Source of the DNA: an uncultured Treponema sp.
GTDB taxonomy: Bacteria > Spirochaetota > Spirochaetia > Treponematales > Treponemataceae
DNA: 63,767 nt
Assembly: GCA_937877515.1 (NCBI GenBank)
Contig: CALFIX010000019.1
Location: forward strand, 1-63,767
Reading direction: 5' to 3'
The translations under genes and the position numbers were made by a program. Within the stretch, counting starts at the first letter, position 1. Each line of letters opens with the position of its first letter. Positions 8,087-15,930 of this stretch are shown piece after piece. The notes below the pieces were generated by a model that saw nothing but the letters and a program-made list of their open reading frames with translations, did not search any database and had not been told where the DNA came from.

Positions 8087-9948
8087 TGTCTTTACAGATG
8101 GTAATGGGCAACCAGGCAATTGCGCTTGGTGCCATGCAAGCAGGAGTAAATTTAGTGGCTGGATATCCTGGCACACCATCTTCTGAAATTATAGAAACAA
8201 TTGCAAAACACAAAGAACAAACTGGCGTCTACGTAGAATGGTCAGTTAACGAAAAAGCAAGTGCAGAAGTTGCTGCAGGAGCTTCTTATTCAGGTTCTAG
8301 AACTCTAATCACAATGAAGCAAGTTGGCTTAAACGTTGCTTCAGACCCAATCATGTGCCTTTCTTATGTAGGAATAAAAGGTGGCATGGTAATAGTAAGT
8401 GCAGATGACCCAGGTCCAATTTCTAGTCAAACGGAGCAAGACACAAGACAATTTGGACTTTACTCAAAGATTCCTGTTTTAGACCCATCTACACCAAGCG
8501 AAGCATATCGCATGGTACAGGAAGCTTTTGAACTTTCAGAAAAATATTCAACACCTGTAATTTTGCGTCCAACAACTCGTGTATGCCACGCTTACGAAAG
8601 CATGGAAATTACACCTCTTCCAAAACAAAGAGAAAGAGGAATCTTTCAAAAAGACTCCAGCCGCTGGGTAATATTTCCTCGTCTTTCCTTTGCAAACCAC
8701 AAAAAAATTGTAGAAAGAAATGACACGACTTTACCGGAAGAATTTTCTTCAGGCAGTCTAAATGCCATTGAAAGCGAAAACCCTTCTACCTCTTCCCTCG
8801 GCATTGCAACAGGAGGCATAAGCTACACCTATGTAAAAGAAGCCTTAAAAGAGCTCATAAAAGAAAACCCTAAAAACAGCACTCTAAAAAACATCTGCAT
8901 ATTTAAGGTAGGAACACCTTACCCCTTCCCAGAGCCTCTTTCTATAATCTTCTTAAACTCATGTAAAAAAATTCTTACAGTAGAAGAACTTGACCCCGTA
9001 ATAGAAAGGGAGCTTATTTTTATTTCTGGTAAGCACCACTTATCTACAAATATTTACGGAAAACTCACCGGTAACCTTCCATCTGCCGGCGAAAACACAA
9101 TTGCACTTGTCAAAAAAACAATTGCATCTTTTGCAGAACTTAACGACACAAGTTCAACCCAATTACAGCAAACAGAAGAAAATCTACCAGAGCTTCCTGT
9201 TCGTCCACCAGTACTATGTGCAGGCTGCCCGCACCGAGGTTCATTTTACGCAGTAAAAAAAGCAATGAAAGGCAAAAAAACAGTTTACTGCGGCGACATC
9301 GGCTGCTACACATTAGGAAATGCAAAACCACTGGATATGTGCGACACTTGTCTTTGCATGGGTGCAGACATAACCATGGCACAAGGCTTTTACCACAACG
9401 CACCAGACACATACTGTTTTTCATTCATCGGAGACTCAACATTCTTTGCCTCTGGAATCACTGGCGTAGTAAATGCAGTTTACAACAAAGCAAAACTAAC
9501 TCTTTGTATTTTAGACAACTCAACGACAGCAATGACAGGTCACCAGCCGCACCCAGGAACCGGGCACACAATGATGGGCGAAATAACACAAAAAATCAGC
9601 ATACAAAAAATCTTAGAAGCAATAGGAGTTTCTCCAATACTTCAGGTAGACCCATTTGACCAAAAAGCTGCCGTAGAGGCTGTAAAAACTGCAAGCGAAA
9701 CACAAGGCGTAAGTGCAGTAATATTTAAATCTCCTTGTATTTCAATTGCACAAAAAGTCGGGTACACATTCCCACCTGCAAAATCTGTAGACACAGAAAA
9801 ATGCATCGGTTGCAGAAAGTGCATAACCAGCTTGGGCTGCCCCGCAATTTCTTTAAGCGCACAAAACAAAAAGCCAATTATAGACAAATCTTTGTGTACG
9901 GGCTGCTCACTTTGCCAACAGAAATGTCCTGTCGGAGCAATCAGCTGA
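8086..9948 (+). CDS. iorA: Indolepyruvate ferredoxin oxidoreductase, alpha subunit
   Basis: 620 residues, full length. The N-terminal half is the pyrimidine-type domain (GYPGTPSSEII). The C-terminal half carries the thiamine-diphosphate domain (CAGCPHRGSFYAVKKA; GDSTFF with its downstream Asn). Two 4Fe-4S motifs end the protein: CIGCRKCITSLGCP and CTGCSLCQQKCP. It works with IorB on arylpyruvates in the cytoplasm under anaerobic conditions. It is translationally coupled to argC through a one-base overlap. Confidence 0.93.
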   Translation: MSLQMVMGNQAIALGAMQAGVNLVAGYPGTPSSEIIETIAKHKEQTGVYVEWSVNEKASAEVAAGASYSGSRTLITMKQVGLNVASDPIMCLSYVGIKGGMVIVSADDPGPISSQTEQDTRQFGLYSKIPVLDPSTPSEAYRMVQEAFELSEKYSTPVILRPTTRVCHAYESMEITPLPKQRERGIFQKDSSRWVIFPRLSFANHKKIVERNDTTLPEEFSSGSLNAIESENPSTSSLGIATGGISYTYVKEALKELIKENPKNSTLKNICIFKVGTPYPFPEPLSIIFLNSCKKILTVEELDPVIERELIFISGKHHLSTNIYGKLTGNLPSAGENTIALVKKTIASFAELNDTSSTQLQQTEENLPELPVRPPVLCAGCPHRGSFYAVKKAMKGKKTVYCGDIGCYTLGNAKPLDMCDTCLCMGADITMAQGFYHNAPDTYCFSFIGDSTFFASGITGVVNAVYNKAKLTLCILDNSTTAMTGHQPHPGTGHTMMGEITQKISIQKILEAIGVSPILQVDPFDQKAAVEAVKTASETQGVSAVIFKSPCISIAQKVGYTFPPAKSVDTEKCIGCRKCITSLGCPAISLSAQNKKPIIDKSLCTGCSLCQQKCPVGAIS

Positions 9949-9954
9949 TTTTAT

Positions 9955-10104
9955 GGACGGCAGGCTATAAGTGGTAAATCATGAACACACCAAAAATATA
10001 ACCTGCCTTGCTTCCCCGCCTTTCGCCGCTCCGCTATTCGCTCGGTGCTGGCGCACTGCTTCGCCTGCTTAAAGCAGGCTCGCACGGCTACAGCCGGGCG
10101 TAAG
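9955..10104 (+). repeat. GC-rich intergenic element, copy 1
   Basis: Begins GGACGG and ends CGGGCGTAAGT. The core is much richer in GC than the surrounding genes and has a hairpin GCCTGC/GCAGGC at 10063-10079. Its right part resembles the copy at 26657-26783 (CCCCGC, TTTCGC, TGCTTCGC, GCTACA then CGGGCGTA). No reading frame is supported inside. Confidence 0.6.
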
Positions 10105-10133
10105 TCTATTATTAAATTCACCTTAAAAAAAAT

Positions 10134-10162
10134 TTGCAAAAAACACTTTTCGCTCATATAAT
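10134..10162 (+). promoter_or_regulatory. Promoter of the methyltransferase gene
   Basis: TTGCAA (10134-10139), 17-nt spacer, TATAAT (10157-10162). The -10 ends 8 nt before the ATG at 10171, with no ribosome site between. Confidence 0.6.
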
Positions 10163-10170
10163 TTAATTAT

Positions 10171-10890
10171 ATGAAAAACTATCAGAACATAATAGAATAT
10201 TACGATGAGCTCTATCCGGTAACACAGGACCAAAAAGACTTCTTTTCTTCACTTCTAAAAGAATATCCTGTACCGTCAAAGTTTTTAGGCATAGAATGTG
10301 CAACAGGTCTTTTTGAATACCAGCTTGCAAAAGACGGCTTAGACGTTACAGGCATAGACTCTTCTCCAGAGCTATTACATTCTGCAAACCTAAGAAGACG
10401 CAGCCAACTTATGTCTGTAAGATTTTTTGAAATGTCATACATAGACATTTCACGCTTTTTAGGAAAAGGTTTTTACAACGTAATTTCGTGCTTAAATGAC
10501 AAAATCATTTTTATACAGGACACAACCTTACTAAAAAAATTCCTCTACGACTGCAAAGAACTATTAGCTCCTGGCGGTACGCTTATTTTAGAATTTTCTA
10601 ATTTTAACACTTCACCTGGCCAACTCCCTGTTAGAGAAAGCATAAGGGTAAAACTTTTTTCAGAACTTTATTCTGACGAAACCAACACTGTCCGCATGGA
10701 ACAGAACATAGAAACTGGCAATGGAAAACTTTTACCCGTTTTAGAGAGACATGCTATTCGTCCCCTCTACACAGATGAATTGGAAACATTTGCAAAAAAC
10801 GCCGGCTTTAATTCTATTGAATTTTATTCTAACTATAAAAAAGAACCACTCTCAGAACAAAGTCCTAAAGTAGTGGCTCTATTAAAATAG
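10171..10890 (+). CDS. Class I SAM-dependent methyltransferase
   Basis: 239 residues. Motif I is present in a relaxed form (GIECATGLFEYQLA), followed by the acidic ribose-binding GIDSSPELL, and later the post-motif LLAPGGTLILEFSN. The substrate cannot be read; it resembles small-molecule or unassigned methyltransferases. The start has no Shine-Dalgarno site and lies 8 nt past a -10 hexamer. It is convergent with the PSP1 gene (10-bp gap). Confidence 0.8.
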   Translation: MKNYQNIIEYYDELYPVTQDQKDFFSSLLKEYPVPSKFLGIECATGLFEYQLAKDGLDVTGIDSSPELLHSANLRRRSQLMSVRFFEMSYIDISRFLGKGFYNVISCLNDKIIFIQDTTLLKKFLYDCKELLAPGGTLILEFSNFNTSPGQLPVRESIRVKLFSELYSDETNTVRMEQNIETGNGKLLPVLERHAIRPLYTDELETFAKNAGFNSIEFYSNYKKEPLSEQSPKVVALLK

Positions 10891-10900
10891 TTAATAAGTT

Positions 10901-11824
10901 TTAATCTACTTTCCAATGCCCGCCGTCACGTCTAAAACGGCTTGCATTAACCTCTAAAAGTCTGCCGTCTTCTCCAAGCATCTTTACCATAGATGTAATC
11001 GGATTTACTTCTGTTACGCGGAAATTTGTTCCGTCATAATAAAGTTTTATACCTTCATTAGGAAGCTTTTTGCGGGCTTCTGCATACCAATCATGTTCAT
11101 AACTCAGACAGCATAAAAGGCGACCGCACTGCCCGCTTATCTTCATGGAGTTAAGACTTAAGTTTTGGTCTTTTGCCATTCTAATGCTAACAGGTTTTAA
11201 TTTATCACTTATTGCATTACAGCAATACGGGCGGCCACAAACACCAAGTCCTCCAGTAATACGACACTCATCGCGCACACCAATTTGACGCAATTCTATA
11301 CGCATCTTAAAAATGCTGACTAAATCTTTTACAAGCTCTCTAAAGTCAACACGGTTGTCACTACTAAAAAAGAAGAGAGCTTTCTGTTCACCTACAAGAA
11401 AATGCACGGCAACAAGCTTCATCTCCAAATGATGATACTCTACCTTTTCTCTAAAAATTCCGTAAGCATCTTTTTCTTTTTGTTTTAGCTCTTCTGCATG
11501 AGCAAAATCATTTTCTGAGGCTATTCGAACAGCCTGCACTACATCACTTGGCTTTATTCCAACTGGCACATCAGCTTTACCAAGGTTTAATGCAAGGTCA
11601 TTACCATATCTGGTTGGAACAATTAAATAATTTCCTGGTAGAGGGGTTACTCCCTCTGGCATTGTTGCATAAATGCCTTCACTGGAATATTCAAGCTTAA
11701 GCTTATAAAGATTTTCCGGAAAAACAAAATTTTCTTCTTCGCTTGCATAAGAAGTATCCTTATCTTCTAAGAGAGAAAGGTCTTCTTCTCCAGAATCTAT
11801 ATCCTGTTCAAAAATATCTGACAT
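10901..11824 (-). CDS. PSP1 / RicT (YaaT)-like protein
   Basis: 307 residues from the ATG at 11824, which has GGAG 6 nt upstream; a TTG one codon earlier is less likely. The PSP1 domain carries a six-Cys pattern, GVCGRPYCC and GQCGRLLCC, with flanking YEHDWY. In Bacillus the RicT relative forms a complex with two other Ric proteins that binds iron-sulfur clusters and tunes RNA processing; in other bacteria the role is unclear. The acidic N-terminal ~45 residues look disordered. It is the last gene of the M23-bactofilin-YaaR group. Confidence 0.85.
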   Translation of the reverse strand: MSDIFEQDIDSGEEDLSLLEDKDTSYASEEENFVFPENLYKLKLEYSSEGIYATMPEGVTPLPGNYLIVPTRYGNDLALNLGKADVPVGIKPSDVVQAVRIASENDFAHAEELKQKEKDAYGIFREKVEYHHLEMKLVAVHFLVGEQKALFFFSSDNRVDFRELVKDLVSIFKMRIELRQIGVRDECRITGGLGVCGRPYCCNAISDKLKPVSIRMAKDQNLSLNSMKISGQCGRLLCCLSYEHDWYAEARKKLPNEGIKLYYDGTNFRVTEVNPITSMVKMLGEDGRLLEVNASRFRRDGGHWKVD

Positions 11825-11862
11825 CAATTACTCCATTTTTAGAGGCTTTCTAATTTTATCAA

Positions 11863-12393
11863 TTAGACTGCCATCAAGTCTACCATCATGCCTTTAATTT
11901 CATCTAGCTTTCTAAGCATTTCCAAGGTTTCTTTATGAGAAGTCAAAAGCCATCTTCCTAGTTCATCCAATTTTTCATTTATAATTACAATTGATTTATG
12001 GGGGTCTATCTTTCTACCCAATTTATTTCTACCAATTCTTTTTCTGTCCACAACATCAAAATTATTTTTTACTAAATAACGCACAAACTGCGAAACCGCT
12101 TTTTTATAAGATGCAAAATTTTCCGGACTCTGATTTTCCTTAAGCTTATCTGCGGCAATATCTGCAGCATCTTTTAAAAATACAGCTGCATCCTCTACTT
12201 CCATAGAAGCAATTTCCACAGGGAAACCTTCCTGTAAAAACTGCTGTTCCACTCTGGCCTTTTCCATTGCAGACGCAAAAGATTTTTTTGTTTTTTTTAC
12301 TTCTTCTTTTTTCTGAGCCCTGCCAGCCTGCAAAGCCATACCTTGAGTGGCGTTAAATAAAAGTCCTTGGCTTAAAGAATCTAACGCATCCAT
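11863..12393 (-). CDS. YaaR family protein (DUF327)
   Basis: 176 residues from the ATG at 12393; a TTG at 12420 would overlap the bactofilin gene and is less likely. The C-terminal half, with RYLVKNNFDVV, the basic RKRIGRNKLGRKIDPHK and a closing helix, matches the YaaR/DUF327 family of unknown function. In Firmicutes yaaR also lies near a PSP1 gene, so the pairing here is conserved across phyla. It starts 4 nt after the bactofilin stop. Confidence 0.75.
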   Translation of the reverse strand: MDALDSLSQGLLFNATQGMALQAGRAQKKEEVKKTKKSFASAMEKARVEQQFLQEGFPVEIASMEVEDAAVFLKDAADIAADKLKENQSPENFASYKKAVSQFVRYLVKNNFDVVDRKRIGRNKLGRKIDPHKSIVIINEKLDELGRWLLTSHKETLEMLRKLDEIKGMMVDLMAV

Positions 12394-12397
12394 ACGC

Positions 12398-12811
12398 TTA
12401 AGCCTGCACTGATTTTGCAATAATTGTTTCCAGATTATTCTGCTTTAGGACGGCCTGTTCATAAGAATCTTTATCAGAAAGGGAAATGCAATGACCATGC
12501 AAAACAACATTCTCATCTGCCATAAGCTTTTTTGTTTTTATATTTCCAAGTACCGTACTTGTAGAAAGAAGATGAACTCCCTCCGGCGCATTTATATTAC
12601 CCTTTACAATTCCACCAACAGTAATGGACTTTGCAAATATATCTCCGGCAATTCTTGCCTTATCGCCTACTATTACATTACCACTAGTTTCTAAGTTTCC
12701 GTCCAAGTCTCCGTCTATACGCACAAAGCCGTTTATCTTTATGTTGCCTTTTATAACAGAACCTAAGCCGATTATTGAGTTTAAAGAAATATCTTCGTTA
12801 AAGAGTGCCAT
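12398..12811 (-). CDS. Bactofilin (polymerising cytoskeletal protein)
   Basis: 137 residues with the DUF583 beta-helix: repeated short strands such as GNIKINGFVRIDGDLDGNL, VIVGDKARIAGDIFA and GIVKGNINAP, flanked by short disordered ends. Bactofilins polymerise without nucleotide and position envelope enzymes. One nucleotide separates it from the upstream M23 peptidase gene. This is a recurrent pairing in which the bactofilin localises peptidoglycan hydrolysis. Confidence 0.92.
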   Translation of the reverse strand: MALFNEDISLNSIIGLGSVIKGNIKINGFVRIDGDLDGNLETSGNVIVGDKARIAGDIFAKSITVGGIVKGNINAPEGVHLLSTSTVLGNIKTKKLMADENVVLHGHCISLSDKDSYEQAVLKQNNLETIIAKSVQA

Positions 12812-12812
12812 T

Positions 12813-13826
12813 TTACTTAATATTTATGTACTTTGCAGGATCAACTACATCAGAACCAATATGAACTTCATAGTGCAGGTGAGGACCCGTTACAAGACCA
12901 GTGCTTCCTATTGCACCAATTACATCTCTCTGGTTTACCTGCTGACCTTTCTGGACACGAACAGAACTTAAGTGTGCATAACGAGTATAAATACCATGCT
13001 TATGTTTTATAATAACCATGTTACCAAATACTTCATCATAAGCTACAGTAACAACCTGACCGTTTGCAGTTGCAATTACAGGATCACCTTGTCTCCAAGT
13101 AGAGAAGTCCAAACCTTTATGAATATACCATTGCTGAGTAATAGGGTGAACATTCTGACCAAATGCCATAGAAATATGACCTATGCCACCCTTAACAGGC
13201 CATACGTTAGGAATATCTGTAAAGAGAGTACCCTGACTTTTTAACATTTTTCCAATTTCTTCTACAGGCTCCATTGCATTTTCCAAATATACCGTAAGAG
13301 CCCTTACGTCAGAAGTTTCTTTTAATGTGCCAGAGGTTATATCACGAGAATCAAACAAAGAAGAAAGGTCGCTTGAAGAGCTTGTAGACTTACTTACAGT
13401 CTCACTCTGATTTATACCCAGAAGTGAAAGTGACTGACTTAAAGAGTTTTGAAACCTTTTTGCAGTCTGTAAAAGATTATTATTTTCATCTCTAAGCTCA
13501 TCCAGGCTTGCTAAAGTTTCTCTATTTTCTTCCCTCAGACGACTTATTTCTATACTGCTACCGGCTGTTTTCCGGTTAAAGTAAACAAAGCTTCCTGCAA
13601 CACCCACTACAACTACAAGACCAAACAAAAGTGCAAAAACGTTTGTCTGCAAATTTATAACTTTACCCTGCGAGTGAGGAACAATCATAATTGTAAGTTT
13701 TTCGTCAAAAAATTTGAAAAGACAAACAAAGCCAGCTGCTATCTTCTTAAAAAAAGCACCTGCTGAATGCATTATTCGAGAAACTATGTTCTTTTCTAGT
13801 CTTTTGTACTTACGTGCTCTTGCCAA
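12813..13826 (-). CDS. Membrane-anchored M23 (LytM) peptidoglycan endopeptidase
   Basis: 337 residues. A basic N-terminus is followed by one membrane segment (about 61-83), a coiled coil (about 90-140) and a C-terminal M23 domain. Both zinc motifs are intact: HKGLDF (HxxxD) and GPHLHYEV (HxH), so it should cut peptide cross-links in the periplasm. The start is a TTG with GGAG 6 nt upstream. An extended -10 (TGCTATAAT) at 13851-13859 lies about 25 bp before it. It leads the bactofilin-yaaR-PSP1 operon, which suggests a role in cell shape. Confidence 0.9.
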   Translation of the reverse strand: MARARKYKRLEKNIVSRIMHSAGAFFKKIAAGFVCLFKFFDEKLTIMIVPHSQGKVINLQTNVFALLFGLVVVVGVAGSFVYFNRKTAGSSIEISRLREENRETLASLDELRDENNNLLQTAKRFQNSLSQSLSLLGINQSETVSKSTSSSSDLSSLFDSRDITSGTLKETSDVRALTVYLENAMEPVEEIGKMLKSQGTLFTDIPNVWPVKGGIGHISMAFGQNVHPITQQWYIHKGLDFSTWRQGDPVIATANGQVVTVAYDEVFGNMVIIKHKHGIYTRYAHLSSVRVQKGQQVNQRDVIGAIGSTGLVTGPHLHYEVHIGSDVVDPAKYINIK

Positions 13827-13913
13827 AAGAAACTCCAGTTTAGTTTTGCGATTATAGCATAAACACTAAATTCATGTCAAATTTACGTAAATTTACTAAA
13901 ATTTTAATAAAAG

Positions 13914-13942
13914 TTGACTTCTAGTCTTAGCTCTGTTATATT
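13914..13942 (+). promoter_or_regulatory. Promoter of the tatD operon
   Basis: TTGACT (13914-13919), 17-nt spacer, TATATT (13937-13942); both boxes are 5/6 matches. Transcription should start near 13949, leaving a 5' leader of about 125 nt. Confidence 0.7.
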
Positions 13943-13948
13943 TATCGG

Positions 13949-14050
13949 TAGAAATAGTTATAAAAAATACGAGAGTTTATAAAAACTTGCGTTTTTGCAT
14001 AACTCTAAAACCTATTTCTAAAAGTGTATCATCGAGACCGATTCTGTCTC
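13949..14050 (+). promoter_or_regulatory. Structured 5' leader of tatD
   Basis: The leader can fold into a long stem. AGAAATAG (13950-13957) pairs with CTATTTCT (14012-14019), with inner pairing of AGAGTTTAT with ATAACTCT and a tip AAAAAC/GTTTTT. A second hairpin is GAGAC/GTCTC (14034-14050). The ribosome site AAGGAAG follows at 14061. No known riboswitch class was recognised. Confidence 0.4.
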
Positions 14051-14074
14051 ATTATTTTTTAAGGAAGAAAAGCC

Positions 14075-14860
14075 ATGCAGTTTTTTGATACTCATGCCCA
14101 CATCGGGTTAATATATGATGACCCGGCAGAACAGTACCGCGTTATTCAAAAAGCAAAACAAGCAGGTGTAAACCGCATTGTTTCTATCAATAATAGTCTT
14201 TATGACTTTAAAAAAGAATATGCTGCCCTAAAAACCATAAAAGGCATTTACCATGCCGTTGGTGTAGGTCCTTCAGAAGTAACAAATCCTGGTGCTCATT
14301 GGGTAGAAACTATAGAAGAATGTGTAAACCTCCCAGGTGTTGTTGCAATCGGAGAGACAGGATTGGACTATTTTAAACAATATGGCGATAAAAGAAGCCA
14401 GATAGAGCTTTTTATAGCCCAACTTGAGCTTGCTCAAAAATTTGATAAGCCTGTTATCATTCATAACCGCAATGCAGGTAAGGATATTTTTGAAATTCTC
14501 CAGGACAGACTTCCTTCTCGCGGAGCCGTATTCCACTGCTATAGCGAAGACGCAGAATATGCCCGCCGATGCATGGATGCAAATATGAACGTTTACTTTT
14601 CTTTTGCAGGTAACCTTACATATCGCAATGCAAGAAACCTTCATGAAACGGTTCTTAATGTACCACTTGACCGCATTGTTATAGAAACAGAAAGTCCATT
14701 TATGATTCCTGCAGAATACCGCGAAAAAAAGCGTACAATGCCGGCATATCTTCCAAGCACAGCACGTTTCCTTGCAGAAATGCTGGACATGGATTTAGAA
14801 GAACTAAGTGCCCAGCTTTGGAAAAACAGCTGCACTCTGTTTAACGTTCCGGAAGAGTAA
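14075..14860 (+). CDS. TatD family metal-dependent hydrolase
   Basis: 261 residues of the amidohydrolase-like barrel. Visible metal ligands are DTHAHIG (HxH), the Glu in IGETGLDYF, IIHNRNAG and FHCYSED. The usual C-terminal ETDxP motif reads ETESPF, so the metal-binding Asp is a Glu. Family members act as 3'-5' DNA/RNA exonucleases or quality-control D-aminoacyl hydrolases. A good ribosome site (AAGGAAG) precedes the ATG. The stop overlaps the dus start by one base. Confidence 0.85.
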   Translation: MQFFDTHAHIGLIYDDPAEQYRVIQKAKQAGVNRIVSINNSLYDFKKEYAALKTIKGIYHAVGVGPSEVTNPGAHWVETIEECVNLPGVVAIGETGLDYFKQYGDKRSQIELFIAQLELAQKFDKPVIIHNRNAGKDIFEILQDRLPSRGAVFHCYSEDAEYARRCMDANMNVYFSFAGNLTYRNARNLHETVLNVPLDRIVIETESPFMIPAEYREKKRTMPAYLPSTARFLAEMLDMDLEELSAQLWKNSCTLFNVPEE

Positions 14861-15864
14861 TGCAGGAGCATAACAGTCTATACCACCCTGTTCAGATTGG
14901 TAAGCTAAAACTTAACGGAAACCTCTTTTTAGCCCCTATTGCAGGCTATAGCGATAGGGCTTTTCGCTCTTTATGCTTGGAATACGGAGCCTCGTACTGT
15001 ACAACAGAAATGGTTAGTGCAGAAGCTCTTACTCGCGGTTCAAAAAAAACAGAAAGTCTAATGCTTCCCGCTCCAAATGAAAAAGCCTATGCCGTGCAAA
15101 TTTTTGGCGGAGTTCCAGAAGTAATGGCAAATGCCGCTGAGCTAGTTTTAGAAAGAACACCCTGCACTTCTATAGACATAAATGGAGGCTGTCCTGTACC
15201 AAAAATTATAAAAAGTGGCGCAGGTAGTTCCCTTACAAAAGACCCGGACTTACTTTACCGCATTGTAAAAGCCGTTAAAGAAAGGGTAAGTTCAAAAAGC
15301 AACATACCTGTTACAATAAAAATACGAAGCGGCTGGGACCAAAGTCACATAACATGGAAAGAAGCGGCGGAAGCAAGTATTAGTGCCGGGGCAGATGCTA
15401 TAACCATACATGCACGAACAAAACAGCAAGGTTATGAAGGAAAAGCCGACTGGAATATTCAAAAACAGCTTGTAGACTTTGTAGCAAAAAGAATTCCTGT
15501 CTTTGGAAGTGGAGATGCCAATACTCCAGAAACTGCAAAAGCCATGCTGGAACAAACCGGTTGCGATGGAGTAATGTTTGCACGTGGAGCCATGGGAGAC
15601 CCTTTTTTATTTAGAAGAACCCGCTCTTACCTTCTTACAGGCACTTATGAAAAAGAGTCCATTCAAGAAAGACTAAAGGCAGGTTTTAGAGAGCTGAATG
15701 TAAACGTCAAGGACAGAGGCGAAAAAGCAGCCTGTTGTCTTATGCGAAAAAAATTCTGTGCATACAGCTCGGGCATACAGGGCGGAGCAAAACTCAGGCA
15801 AAGCGTAGTGCAGGCAAGTTCTGTTCAAGACTACAAAGACATATTCAGTGCATACCTTGAGTAA
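14860..15864 (+). CDS. tRNA-dihydrouridine synthase (DusB-like)
   Basis: 334 residues, FMN-dependent TIM barrel. Family motifs are LAPIAGYSDRAFR, the TEMVSAEAL stretch, DINGGCPVPKIIKSGAG with the catalytic Cys, and GSGDANTPE for phosphate binding. It reduces uridines in the tRNA D-loop. It is translationally coupled to tatD (TAATG). DusB is the best guess among the Dus subfamilies; the exact target position cannot be told. Confidence 0.88.
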   Translation: MQEHNSLYHPVQIGKLKLNGNLFLAPIAGYSDRAFRSLCLEYGASYCTTEMVSAEALTRGSKKTESLMLPAPNEKAYAVQIFGGVPEVMANAAELVLERTPCTSIDINGGCPVPKIIKSGAGSSLTKDPDLLYRIVKAVKERVSSKSNIPVTIKIRSGWDQSHITWKEAAEASISAGADAITIHARTKQQGYEGKADWNIQKQLVDFVAKRIPVFGSGDANTPETAKAMLEQTGCDGVMFARGAMGDPFLFRRTRSYLLTGTYEKESIQERLKAGFRELNVNVKDRGEKAACCLMRKKFCAYSSGIQGGAKLRQSVVQASSVQDYKDIFSAYLE

Positions 15865-15930
15865 AGCAAGTATTTCCTTTAATATAAACGTAAATTACTT
15901 GTAACTACTCAAAAGGCAGGAAGACGCTTT

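Noticed and set aside
9951..10157. Minus-strand open frame between iorA and the methyltransferase gene
   Set aside because: It is made of repeat copy 1; Cys/Arg-rich peptide, no start signals.
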